Source: Flemingiibacterium sp045634345 (GTDB lineage: Bacteria; Bacillota; Clostridia; Oscillospirales; CAG-272). Taken from it: DNA of 7,805 bases. The first letter of the stretch is position 1. Every line of letters starts with the position of its first letter. The stretch spans positions 1 to 7,805 of the forward strand of contig JAZRAB010000101.1 in assembly GCA_045634345.1 (NCBI GenBank). The letters are read 5' to 3'. The notes beneath the pieces are model-generated. The model saw nothing but the letters and a program-made list of their open reading frames with translations, had not been told where the DNA came from and made no database searches. Of this stretch, positions 1 to 6,817 are shown piece by piece. The position numbers and the translations under genes are program-made.

Positions 1-37
1 GTGGTTGCGAGGGCTCTGCCCACGCCCTCCCGTTTGC

Positions 38-84
38 AGAGGGGAACCAGCTGCTCTCAAACGCCGATCCGCAGGTTCCCCTCT
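38..84. repeat. 11-bp stem-loop whose loop pairs downstream
   Basis: Bases 38-48 (AGAGGGGAACC) are a perfect reverse complement of 74-84 (GGTTCCCCTCT), enclosing a 25-base loop. Loop bases 63-72 (GCCGATCCGC) complement 142-151 (GTGGATCGGC) over ten pairs, one of them G-U. Only base 73 separates the two helices, so they could stack coaxially as a pseudoknot. Loop bases 51-55 (CTGCT) can also pair with 152-156 (AGCAG), which would compete with the hairpin at 153-173. Confidence 0.6.
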
Positions 85-85
85 C

Positions 86-131
86 CACTCCCCTCCTTGG
101 CTCGGCTGAGCAGCCGAGCCGGGTGGGGGTG
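86..131. repeat. Extended hairpin with perfect 9-bp tip
   Basis: The tip is a perfect nine-pair stem, 99-107 (GGCTCGGCT) with 112-120 (AGCCGAGCC), around a GAGC tetraloop. An outer helix pairs 86-88 and 90-93 with 129-131 and 125-128, leaving base 89 bulged. This hairpin lies inside the segment spanned by the long-range helix 63-72/142-151, so both can form at once. Confidence 0.55.
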
Positions 132-152
132 TCGGGGGCGGGTGGATCGGCA

Positions 153-226
153 GCAGGTCACGAAGTGGCCTGCGTGCAAGTTCGGCAAAGCCGAACTTTA
201 TAGCAAGGCGGCGAAGCCGTCTTGCT
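153..226. repeat. Three packed triloop hairpins
   Basis: Three stem-loops follow each other with gaps of only 4 and 3 bases. They are 153-161/165-173 (9 pairs, one G-U, loop GAA), 178-186/190-198 (9 perfect pairs, loop AAA) and 202-212/216-226 (11 pairs, one G-U, loop GAA). The stem sequences differ, but the architecture is the same, with hairpin centres about 25 bases apart. None is followed by a T-run on the plus strand, so they do not look like intrinsic terminators. Confidence 0.65.
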
Positions 227-237
227 TGAGAGACAAG

Positions 238-295
238 GCAGCCCCCGTCCTCGCGGCGGCGGTGCCGCCGCGAGCAGTACGGCAGGCGGGGCTGT
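238..295. repeat. Two-tier GC-rich hairpin
   Basis: The inner stem pairs 251-260 (TCGCGGCGGC) perfectly with 264-273 (GCCGCCGCGA) around a GGT triloop. An outer eight-pair stem joins 238-245 (GCAGCCCC) to 288-295 (GGGGCTGT), with one G-U pair. This is the last strong structure before glgC. It ends 88 bases before the start codon, leaving 296-382 largely unstructured. Confidence 0.6.
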
Positions 296-367
296 GCACC
301 GCAAGGAGCATCATCACTCGGAGCGCAAGTTCCCCGACAAGCTCAAATCAATACACAAAAAAACACC

Positions 368-375
368 AAGGAGGT
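368..375 (+). promoter_or_regulatory. Strong ribosome binding site of glgC
   Basis: AAGGAGGT lies seven bases before the ATG at 383, a near-perfect anti-Shine-Dalgarno match. It fixes the glgC start. I find no convincing -35/-10 pair between 296 and 367, so the operon promoter may lie within or upstream of the hairpin block. Confidence 0.9.
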
Positions 376-382
376 ATTCCAA

Positions 383-1594
383 ATGCACAATAAAAAAGAA
401 TGTGTCGCAATGCTTCTTGCCGGAGGGCAAGGGAGCAGACTGTATACGCTCACAGAAAAGACCGCGAAGCCTGCCGTGGCATTCGGCGGAAAATACCGCA
501 TTATCGACTTCACTCTGTCAAACTGTATCAATTCCGGCATCGACACCGTTGGCGTGCTGACACAGTATCAGCCACTTGTACTGAATGAATACATCGGCAA
601 CGGACAGCCGTGGGACCTTGACAGATTAAACGGCGGTGTTATGGTTCTTCCGCCGTACCAAGGACACAGCTCGGCGGATTGGTACCGAGGAACAGCCAAC
701 GCCATATACCAAAATCTCAACTTCATCGAGCGTTATGACCCCGACTATGTGCTTGTCCTTTCGGGAGACCACATCTACAAAATGAATTACTCGAAAATGC
801 TCGACTATCACAAAAAGACAAACGCCGCCGCAACTATCGCGGTTATCGACGTGCCTATTGAAGAAGCGAGTCGATTCGGCATTATGAATACCGACACCGA
901 TGGACGAATAATCGAATTTGAGGAAAAGCCGCCGCATCCGAAGAGCACAAAAGCATCTATGGGTATATATATTTTTAACCGCGATCTGCTTGCCGCCTAT
1001 CTCCGCGCAGACGAGGGGAACCCCGAATCCTCAAACGACTTCGGAAAAAATATAATCCCCGCCATGCTTGACGGCGGCGAGAAAATGTACGCCTACAGCT
1101 TCGAGGGATATTGGAAGGACGTCGGGACCGTCGAAAGCTTGTGGGAAGCCAATATGGATCTGCTTGGTGAATCACCCGTATTCGATCTTTTTGACGCGGA
1201 GCATAGGATATATTCCCGTAATCTCGCACGTGCGCCGCATTATATAGGAAACGGCGCGAAAGTCAAAAACTCCATCATAACAGAGGGGTGCGAGGTTTAT
1301 GGGACGGTCGAAAACTCGATACTTTTCAGCGGCGTTACCGTTGAACGCGGCGCACACATATGCGGCTCTATCATAATGAACGATACACATATAAAAGAAG
1401 GGGCATCGGTGCGCTATTCTATAATAGACGGAAACAGCGAGATCGGCGAATTTGCCAAGGTCGGCGAGGATAGGGACAGTGGCAAGGGAATAACACTTAT
1501 CGGCTGCGGACTTATTATTGAGCACGATTCGGTGATCCCCGGCGGCGCAATGGTAAACAGCGCGTATTTAAATGCGCAGGAAAGGAGTATGTAA
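383..1594 (+). CDS. glgC: Glucose-1-phosphate adenylyltransferase (ADP-glucose pyrophosphorylase), catalytic subunit
   Basis: GlgC makes ADP-glucose and pyrophosphate from ATP and glucose-1-phosphate, the committed and usually allosterically controlled step of bacterial glycogen synthesis in the cytoplasm. The 403-residue protein has the usual family layout. An N-terminal nucleotidyltransferase domain (about 5-265) carries the GGQGSR loop at 14-19, the AKPAVAFGGKYRIIDF block at 28-43, LSGDHIYKM at 126-134, FEEKP at 179-183, SMGIYIF at 192-198 and YWKDVGT at 243-249. By motif alignment, Asp129 and Lys182 correspond to catalytic Asp142 and glucose-1-phosphate-binding Lys195 of the E. coli enzyme. 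The C-terminus (about 285-395) has the Ile/Val/Gly-rich hexapeptide pattern of a left-handed beta-helix. The start is set by AAGGAGGT. The stop codon overlaps the glgD start by one base (TAATG). All key residues are present, so it should be active, probably as a heteromer with GlgD. Confidence 0.97.
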   Translation: MHNKKECVAMLLAGGQGSRLYTLTEKTAKPAVAFGGKYRIIDFTLSNCINSGIDTVGVLTQYQPLVLNEYIGNGQPWDLDRLNGGVMVLPPYQGHSSADWYRGTANAIYQNLNFIERYDPDYVLVLSGDHIYKMNYSKMLDYHKKTNAAATIAVIDVPIEEASRFGIMNTDTDGRIIEFEEKPPHPKSTKASMGIYIFNRDLLAAYLRADEGNPESSNDFGKNIIPAMLDGGEKMYAYSFEGYWKDVGTVESLWEANMDLLGESPVFDLFDAEHRIYSRNLARAPHYIGNGAKVKNSIITEGCEVYGTVENSILFSGVTVERGAHICGSIIMNDTHIKEGASVRYSIIDGNSEIGEFAKVGEDRDSGKGITLIGCGLIIEHDSVIPGGAMVNSAYLNAQERSM

Positions 1595-2727
1595 TGTCTA
1601 TACAAGGTATAATTTTTTCAAATCTGCACGACAAAAACATCTCCGAGCTGACAAGACGGCGCACGATGGCGTCGGTTCCGTACGCATGCCGATACAGACT
1701 TATCGACTTCGCCCTCTCGAACATGGTGAATTCGGGTATTACCTCAATAAACGTCATCACTCACTATAACTATCAATCGCTTCTCGGTCACATCGGCTCG
1801 GGCAAGGACTGGGATCTTGCGCGACGCTCGGGCGGCATTAAGATACTTTCCCCCTATATGACCGCCTTTTCAAATAATTACAATCAGCTTTACAACACAC
1901 GACTCGAAGCCCTCAAAAGCGTAAACTATTCCCTCTCTCGCTTCACCTGCGATCATGTGGTGCTCTCCGACTGCGACGTCATCTGCAACATAGACCTTAA
2001 CGACATGATAAACGACCACATTGAAAAAAATGCCGATATCACGATCGCCGTCAAGCGTGTACTGCTGACACGTGAGATAAGCAATCGGACTGTAGTGGTG
2101 GACTCGGACGGTGACGGGCGTATCACCGATGTCAACGCCTATCCGCCAAATGTGACCGGCTATCGTGATGTTGACCTCAATATCATGGTAATACGGCGCG
2201 AGTATCTGCAGAGCGTGGTGCTTGATGCCATAGCACACGGATACACCAGCTTCAGCCGCGACATTTTATCTCGCAGCGCCGCAAGACGCAACTACCGCAT
2301 ATACAAGTATGACGGGTATTTCGCCACCATCGGCTCTCTTGCGGACTACTACGCACATTCAATGGAGCTGCTCGGAAGTCCTGAAAGCCGCACACAGCTA
2401 TTTGAAGTCAAAAACCGTCCGATATTTACAAAAGTACAAAACTCTGTACCGGCGAAATACAGCGACACAGCAAAGGTCACGAATTCTCTTATCGCGGACG
2501 GCTGTGTAATCGACGGCACGGTTGAAAATTCCATTCTGTTCCGAGGAGTCAAGATCGGCAAGGGGACAACGGTTAAAAACTCCATACTCTTTCAGGGGAC
2601 ATTCACAGGTGAGAATGTGTTCATGAACTGCGTCATATCAGACAAAAATGCGGTCATCAGAGACGGCAGAATTTTGTCGGGGCACGACTCTCTGCCATTC
2701 TTTATAGAAAAAGGGAAAATGGTATAA
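1594..2727 (+). CDS. glgD: GlgD, non-catalytic ADP-glucose pyrophosphorylase-like subunit
   Basis: GlgD is a GlgC paralogue found mainly in Firmicutes. Where studied, it has little activity alone and modulates GlgC in a heteromer. The fold is retained over 377 residues: YRLIDFALSNMVNSGI at 34-49 matches the GlgC segment, and 290-350 has hexapeptide repeats of the beta-helix domain. Catalytic signatures are lost. The N-terminal GGxGxR loop is absent, GlgC SGDH becomes SDCD at 125-128, the EKP motif becomes AYP near 182-184, and YWKDVGT becomes YFATIGS at 242-248. The start overlaps the glgC stop by one base, with AAAGGAG at 1581-1587 inside glgC, so translation is probably coupled and favours balanced subunit amounts. 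That this copy is regulatory is inferred from the losses and from the family. Confidence 0.95.
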   Translation: MSIQGIIFSNLHDKNISELTRRRTMASVPYACRYRLIDFALSNMVNSGITSINVITHYNYQSLLGHIGSGKDWDLARRSGGIKILSPYMTAFSNNYNQLYNTRLEALKSVNYSLSRFTCDHVVLSDCDVICNIDLNDMINDHIEKNADITIAVKRVLLTREISNRTVVVDSDGDGRITDVNAYPPNVTGYRDVDLNIMVIRREYLQSVVLDAIAHGYTSFSRDILSRSAARRNYRIYKYDGYFATIGSLADYYAHSMELLGSPESRTQLFEVKNRPIFTKVQNSVPAKYSDTAKVTNSLIADGCVIDGTVENSILFRGVKIGKGTTVKNSILFQGTFTGENVFMNCVISDKNAVIRDGRILSGHDSLPFFIEKGKMV

Positions 2728-2730
2728 ATT

Positions 2731-4158
2731 ATGAAAAAGATTTTATTTGTCGGCTCGGAAGCAGTTCCCTTCGCGGCGACGGGCGGTCTCGGGGATGTCC
2801 TCGGCTCGCTCCCTGAGGCACTTAAGAGGACGGGCAGCGACATAGATGTGCGCGTCGTTTTGCCGATGTACCGTACCGTAACCGAAAAATACAAGGATAA
2901 AATGACCAGGTGCGCCGAATTTACGGTCTCGCTTGGATGGAGATCGCTTTACTGCGGCGTGTGGTCATATATTAAAGACGGTGTAACCTATTATTTCATC
3001 GACAACGAATATTATTTCGCCCGTCCCTCGCTGTACGGAAGCTATGATGACGGTGAGCGGTACGCTTACTTTTGCAAGGCAGTGCTTGATATGCTCCCTC
3101 ACATCGGCTTCATGCCCGACATTCTCCACGCGCATGATTGGCAGAGTGCGCTCGCTGTCATATATTTAAAGAGACAGTATTCCTACCGCGAGGAATATGC
3201 TAACATTAAGGCAGTATACACCATACACAACATCGGCTATCAGGGGATATACAATTTCGATATTCTCGGAGATGTGTTCTGCATTGATTCCTGGGACAGA
3301 TATATCGTCGAGTACGACGGCTGTATCAATCTTACCAAGGGTGCGATAGTATGCTGTGACAGGCTGACTACTGTCAGCCCAAGCTATGCCGCCGAAATCG
3401 CGGACGAATATTTTTCAAGCGGACTTCATCATATAATACGCATGTACAGCGGCAAATGCATGGGTATCATAAACGGAATAGACACCACCCTCTACGATCC
3501 CGAAACCGACAAGAATATTTTTAAAAATTTCAGCATTGATTCGATTGAACTGAAAAGCGAAAACAAGCGTGCGCTTCAGGATGAGCTTGGGCTTACACCG
3601 CGTGATGATGTGCCTATGATCGCAATGGTATCCCGTCTTGCTTCGCATAAGGGCTTTGATCTTGTAAAGCACGTGGCGGATGACATCATGAGCCTTGACG
3701 TTCAGCTTGTCGTGCTTGGCACGGGCGAGGCGGAATTTGAGCGCTTCTTTTCCGAGCTTGCAAACCGATACCCGAAAAAATGCGCGGTAAGACTGACGTT
3801 TGATAAGGCACTTGCGGCGCGCATTTACGCATCGGCGGATATTTTCCTTATGCCATCGAAATCCGAGCCGTGCGGACTTGCGCAGATGATAGCCTCACGT
3901 TACGGTACTGTACCAATAGTACGAGAGACCGGCGGACTGCGCGACACGATAAAGCCGTACAATCCCGAAACGGGCGATGGAAACGGCGTTACGTTTATGA
4001 CATACAACGCCCACGACATGCTTGACGCAATATACCGCACAGTCGAGCTATACCGCGATGCCGACCGTTGGGATGAGCTTACCGCGAATGCGATGCGAAT
4101 GGACTTCTCATGGGATGCATCCGCGAAAAAATATACTACGATGTATAATGATCTGTAA
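2731..4158 (+). CDS. glgA: Glycogen synthase (ADP-glucose-dependent, GT5)
   Basis: GlgA transfers glucose from ADP-glucose to the non-reducing end of an alpha-1,4-glucan. It is a retaining GT-B glycosyltransferase of family GT5. At 475 residues it is the normal bacterial length. N-terminal domain motifs include TGGLGDVLGSLP at 17-28, HAHDWQ at 133-138 and TIHNIGYQG at 164-172. The C-terminal domain has SRLASHKGFD at 301-310 (Arg302 and Lys307 as in the nucleotide-sugar site), SEPCGLAQM at 378-386 with the conserved Glu379, and TGGLRDT at 400-406. One oddity is that the residue before TGGL, usually Lys (KTGGL; Lys15 in E. coli), is Ala16 here. The gene begins three bases after glgD. Its ribosome site (AAAGGGAA at 2710-2717) is weak and distant, so it probably depends on translational coupling with glgD. 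Confidence 0.96.
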   Translation: MKKILFVGSEAVPFAATGGLGDVLGSLPEALKRTGSDIDVRVVLPMYRTVTEKYKDKMTRCAEFTVSLGWRSLYCGVWSYIKDGVTYYFIDNEYYFARPSLYGSYDDGERYAYFCKAVLDMLPHIGFMPDILHAHDWQSALAVIYLKRQYSYREEYANIKAVYTIHNIGYQGIYNFDILGDVFCIDSWDRYIVEYDGCINLTKGAIVCCDRLTTVSPSYAAEIADEYFSSGLHHIIRMYSGKCMGIINGIDTTLYDPETDKNIFKNFSIDSIELKSENKRALQDELGLTPRDDVPMIAMVSRLASHKGFDLVKHVADDIMSLDVQLVVLGTGEAEFERFFSELANRYPKKCAVRLTFDKALAARIYASADIFLMPSKSEPCGLAQMIASRYGTVPIVRETGGLRDTIKPYNPETGDGNGVTFMTYNAHDMLDAIYRTVELYRDADRWDELTANAMRMDFSWDASAKKYTTMYNDL

Positions 4159-4182
4159 TAACCAAAAGGGAACACGAAACCA

Positions 4183-6618
4183 ATGAACAACAACTTTACA
4201 AAAAGTCAAATCAAGGATGCCCTCACGGCAAAGCTTGCCCGATATTTCGGCACCGCGCCGGAGGATGCAACCAAAGAACAGATATACAAATCGGTCGTAC
4301 TGTCTGTCAAGGACATTCTAACCGAAAAGCGCAGTGCTTTCAAGTCCGACACAAAAAAACAGCGCGGTAAAAAAATATATTATCTGTGCATGGAATTTCT
4401 TATCGGACGTTCGCTGAAAAACAATCTTCGGAACCTCGGCATTGCCGACATTTACGGTGAGGTCCTATCCGAGTTCGGCTTCGAGCTTGAAGACATTTAC
4501 TCGCTCGAACCGGACCCGGGACTCGGCAACGGAGGTCTCGGACGGCTCGCCGCCTGCTTTATGGACGGTCTTACTACTCTCGATTATCCTGCCACGGGCT
4601 TTTCCATACTTTATGAGTACGGTCTTTTTAAGCAGCGAATCATAGACGGCGATCAGATAGAGCTGCCGGATATATGGATGACCGGTGGGGACGTCTGGCT
4701 AGTCCCTCGCCACGATAAAACCTTCACCGTGCGGCTCGGCGGACACATCAGCGAAAAATGGGAAAACGGCAAATGTCAAATCACCCACGAGGGAGGGGAC
4801 GAAATACAAGCGGTCCCTTACGATATGATGATCTCCGGCGCCGATTCAAAAGCTGTCAACATACTGCGTCTTTGGCGTGCGTGCGACACACAGAACTTCA
4901 ATATGAGTCTCTTTTCGCAGGGGCAGTACGTTAAGGCGATGCAGGAGAGCACAAATGCCGAGATCATTTCAAAGGTACTCTACCCCTCCGACAATCATAT
5001 GGAGGGCAAATATCTCCGCCTTTCACAGCAATATTTTCTCGTCTCCGCTTCGCTTCAGAGTATCATATCCGACCATCTCGCCTCATACGGTTCACTCGGG
5101 GGATTTTCTGAAAAAGTCGCAATCCACATCAACGACACTCACCCCGCGCTCGTCATTCCGGAGCTTATGCGCATCCTTATCGACACATATTCTTTCTCCT
5201 GGGAGGACGCATGGCGTCTCGTCAGTGCAACGGTATCATACACCAACCACACAGTAATGCCCGAGGCACTTGAGACGTGGAGCGAGGATCTTTTCCGCAT
5301 AAAACTGCCGCGTATTTATGAGATAGTTTGCGAAATAAACCGCCGTTTCTGCGGTGAACTTTGGACAGCGTATCCGGGCGATTGGGACAGAATATCCCGT
5401 ATGTCGGTCCTCGGCTACGGGCAAATACGCATGGCGAATCTGTCCGTCGTCGGCTCACACACAGTCAACGGTGTTTCCAAGCTTCATTCGGATATATTGA
5501 AACGCACCGTGTTCCACGATTTTTACAAGCATACCCCCCACAAGTTTAGCAATGTTACAAACGGTGTTGCACATCGGCGCTGGATATGCTACGCAAATCC
5601 ACAGCTTACCGCACTTATTGATGAATGTATCGGCGACAAATGGCATAAGGAAGAGCCCGAGGCGCTTTCGGAGTTCACCCGTTTTGCCGACGATAAAGCT
5701 GTGCTTGAGCGCATCGAAGCGATCAAGCGCGCAAACAAGGCGAATTTCGCCATATTTGCGCAGGGACGCACGGGCATAAAGCTTGATCCCGATTCCATCT
5801 TTGATGTACAGATAAAGCGTATGCACGAATACAAACGTCAGCTTTTGAACGCGCTGCGTATTATCAGTCTGTATGTTAGTTTAAAGGCAAATCCTGCGCT
5901 TGACATTCAACCGCAGACCTTCATTTTCGGCGCAAAGGCTGCCCCGGGTTATTATATGGCAAAGAATATAATCAAGCTTATCTCCTATATCGGAGCGGAC
6001 ATCGAATCCGACCAAAAGCTGCGCGAGAAGCTGCGCGTCGTATTCATGGAGGATTATAATGTCAGTCTCGCCGAGATACTCATTCCTGCCGCCGACATCA
6101 GCGAACAGATCTCTCTTGCCGGCAAGGAGGCAAGCGGCACGGGATGCATGAAGCTGATGGCAAACGGCGCTTTGACAATAGGTACGCTTGACGGGGCAAA
6201 TGTTGAGATATACGAACAGGTCGGAGACGAAAACATGTATATATTCGGTCTCACAACCGAGGAGGTCGATGATCTCTGGAAGCGCGGATACAGCGCATCC
6301 TCGTACTATCAGGGCAGTGAGCGTCTTCGCCGGACGGTAGATGCGCTTGACAACGGCTTTGCCGGGCGCTCATTCTCTGATATAAAGCAGTATCTTATAA
6401 ATTCTCAGTACCCGGGCGGTGTTGCCGACCCATATATGTGCATCGCCGATTTCGATTCCTATTATGCGGCTCATGAACGGATGACAAAGGATTACGCAGA
6501 CCGTGAAAAATGGAACCGCATGTCACTCATCAACACCGCAAAATCAGGATATTTTGCCTCTGACCGTTCAATACGGGAATATGCCGACAATATTTGGCGC
6601 ATAAAGCCTGTAAGATAG
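4183..6618 (+). CDS. glgP: Glycogen/starch phosphorylase (alpha-glucan phosphorylase, GT35)
   Basis: GlgP removes glucose units from non-reducing ends of alpha-1,4-glucans using inorganic phosphate, giving glucose-1-phosphate. It uses pyridoxal phosphate. The 811-residue length matches bacterial family members. Motifs in order are GLGNGGLGRLAACFMDG at 113-129, NDTHPAL at 317-323, TNHTVMPEALETW at 354-366, NVTNGVAHRRW at 457-467, FDVQIKRMHEYKRQ at 540-553, GAKAAPGYYMAK at 583-594, and the cofactor site SGTGCMK at 651-657, where Lys657 should carry the Schiff base. The usual family sequence there is SGTGNMK, so Cys655 is a mild deviation. It lies 24 bases after glgA with AAAAGGG at 4164-4170, 12 bases before the ATG. 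Its product is the GlgC substrate, so operon placement closes a synthesis-degradation loop. It could also act on maltodextrins. No clear terminator follows. Confidence 0.96.
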   Translation: MNNNFTKSQIKDALTAKLARYFGTAPEDATKEQIYKSVVLSVKDILTEKRSAFKSDTKKQRGKKIYYLCMEFLIGRSLKNNLRNLGIADIYGEVLSEFGFELEDIYSLEPDPGLGNGGLGRLAACFMDGLTTLDYPATGFSILYEYGLFKQRIIDGDQIELPDIWMTGGDVWLVPRHDKTFTVRLGGHISEKWENGKCQITHEGGDEIQAVPYDMMISGADSKAVNILRLWRACDTQNFNMSLFSQGQYVKAMQESTNAEIISKVLYPSDNHMEGKYLRLSQQYFLVSASLQSIISDHLASYGSLGGFSEKVAIHINDTHPALVIPELMRILIDTYSFSWEDAWRLVSATVSYTNHTVMPEALETWSEDLFRIKLPRIYEIVCEINRRFCGELWTAYPGDWDRISRMSVLGYGQIRMANLSVVGSHTVNGVSKLHSDILKRTVFHDFYKHTPHKFSNVTNGVAHRRWICYANPQLTALIDECIGDKWHKEEPEALSEFTRFADDKAVLERIEAIKRANKANFAIFAQGRTGIKLDPDSIFDVQIKRMHEYKRQLLNALRIISLYVSLKANPALDIQPQTFIFGAKAAPGYYMAKNIIKLISYIGADIESDQKLREKLRVVFMEDYNVSLAEILIPAADISEQISLAGKEASGTGCMKLMANGALTIGTLDGANVEIYEQVGDENMYIFGLTTEEVDDLWKRGYSASSYYQGSERLRRTVDALDNGFAGRSFSDIKQYLINSQYPGGVADPYMCIADFDSYYAAHERMTKDYADREKWNRMSLINTAKSGYFASDRSIREYADNIWRIKPVR

Positions 6619-6703
6619 CTTAAGCTCCGTTGTGACAGATGCACAATTTTCACTTGCTGAATTTGTGGAGATATCCAAAAAATATATTTTTCCTTGTCGA
6701 CAC

Positions 6704-6732
6704 TTTAAATTTCTCGGCTTTTATGGTACAAT
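6704..6732 (+). promoter_or_regulatory. Predicted sigma-A-type promoter with extended -10
   Basis: TTTAAA at 6704-6709 (four of six matches to TTGACA) is separated by 17 bases from TACAAT at 6727-6732 (five of six matches to TATAAT). A TG one base upstream (6724-6725) makes an extended -10. An A/T-rich tract at 6677-6693 could act as an UP element. The expected transcription start is near 6739, exactly where a small hairpin begins. It would drive the gene at 6818 independently of the glg operon. Confidence 0.75.
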
Positions 6733-6738
6733 GTTACC

Positions 6739-6796
6739 GTGGGCGCGTCCCACACCCGTTTTCGCGGCAACAAAAACGGGATGTAATTTTGTTGCC
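6739..6796 (+). promoter_or_regulatory. Structured 5' leader with possible H-type pseudoknot
   Basis: A five-pair hairpin, 6739-6743 (GTGGG) with 6749-6753 (CCCAC), starts at the predicted transcript end. Next, 6755-6762 (CCCGTTTT) pairs perfectly with 6773-6780 (AAAACGGG). The loop of that hairpin contains 6766-6772 (GGCAACA), which pairs perfectly with 6790-6796 (TGTTGCC). Together these form an H-type pseudoknot with stems of 8 and 7 pairs and connecting loops of 3, 0 and 9 bases. A competing 10-pair hairpin, 6766-6775 with 6787-6796, is mutually exclusive with the full first stem. The structure ends about six bases before the ribosome site GAGAGGG, so translational control is plausible. 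It matches no riboswitch consensus I can recognise. Its regulatory role is inference. Confidence 0.55.
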
Positions 6797-6817
6797 AAAA
6801 AAGAGAGGGTTTATACT

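Larger units (their letters stand above)
1..300. other. GC-rich hairpin-dense non-coding block upstream of glgC
   Basis: This stretch is about 68% G+C by hand count. It contains at least seven inverted repeats: 9-14/24-29, 38-48/74-84, 86-131 (core 99-107/112-120), 153-161/165-173, 178-186/190-198, 202-212/216-226 and 238-295 (core 251-260/264-273). There is also a long-range complement, 63-72 with 142-151. An open frame crosses the block, but its translation is low-complexity (rich in Arg, Pro, Ala and Ser) and follows the palindromes, so I read the block as non-coding. It could be a structured RNA, the leader of the glg mRNA, or a dispersed palindromic repeat element. Strand is not determined, because the palindromes look alike on both strands. 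I do not recognise RNase P, tmRNA, SRP RNA, 6S RNA or a known riboswitch in it. The block may continue beyond the left edge. Confidence 0.6.

Noticed and set aside
197..202. TTTATA as a -10 element for the glg operon
   Set aside because: No acceptable -35 lies 16-18 bases upstream, and the motif falls at the edges of two strong hairpins.
153..273. CRISPR array or integron attC-like sites
   Set aside because: The stems differ in sequence, there are no identical repeats with unique spacers, and no cas or integrase gene or attC core site is visible.
1..393. Open reading frame of 130 codons (GTG start) across the hairpin block
   Set aside because: The translation is low-complexity and shaped by palindromes. 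It has no ribosome site within view, and it runs through the glgC Shine-Dalgarno and past the glgC start.
1172..1525. Minus-strand open frames opposite glgC, glgA and glgP
   Set aside because: They are shadows of strongly conserved plus-strand genes, with no ribosome sites or recognisable protein patterns.
6630..6650. Possible glgP terminator: TTGTG/CACAA hairpin followed by TTTT
   Set aside because: It has only five pairs, mostly A-T, with a seven-base loop and a short T-run, which is too weak to call.
6632..6817. 62-codon in-frame N-terminal extension of the flavodoxin-like gene from a GTG
   Set aside because: It has no ribosome site, and it would contain the predicted promoter and pseudoknot. 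The ATG at 6818 has a good ribosome site and starts a clean first beta strand.
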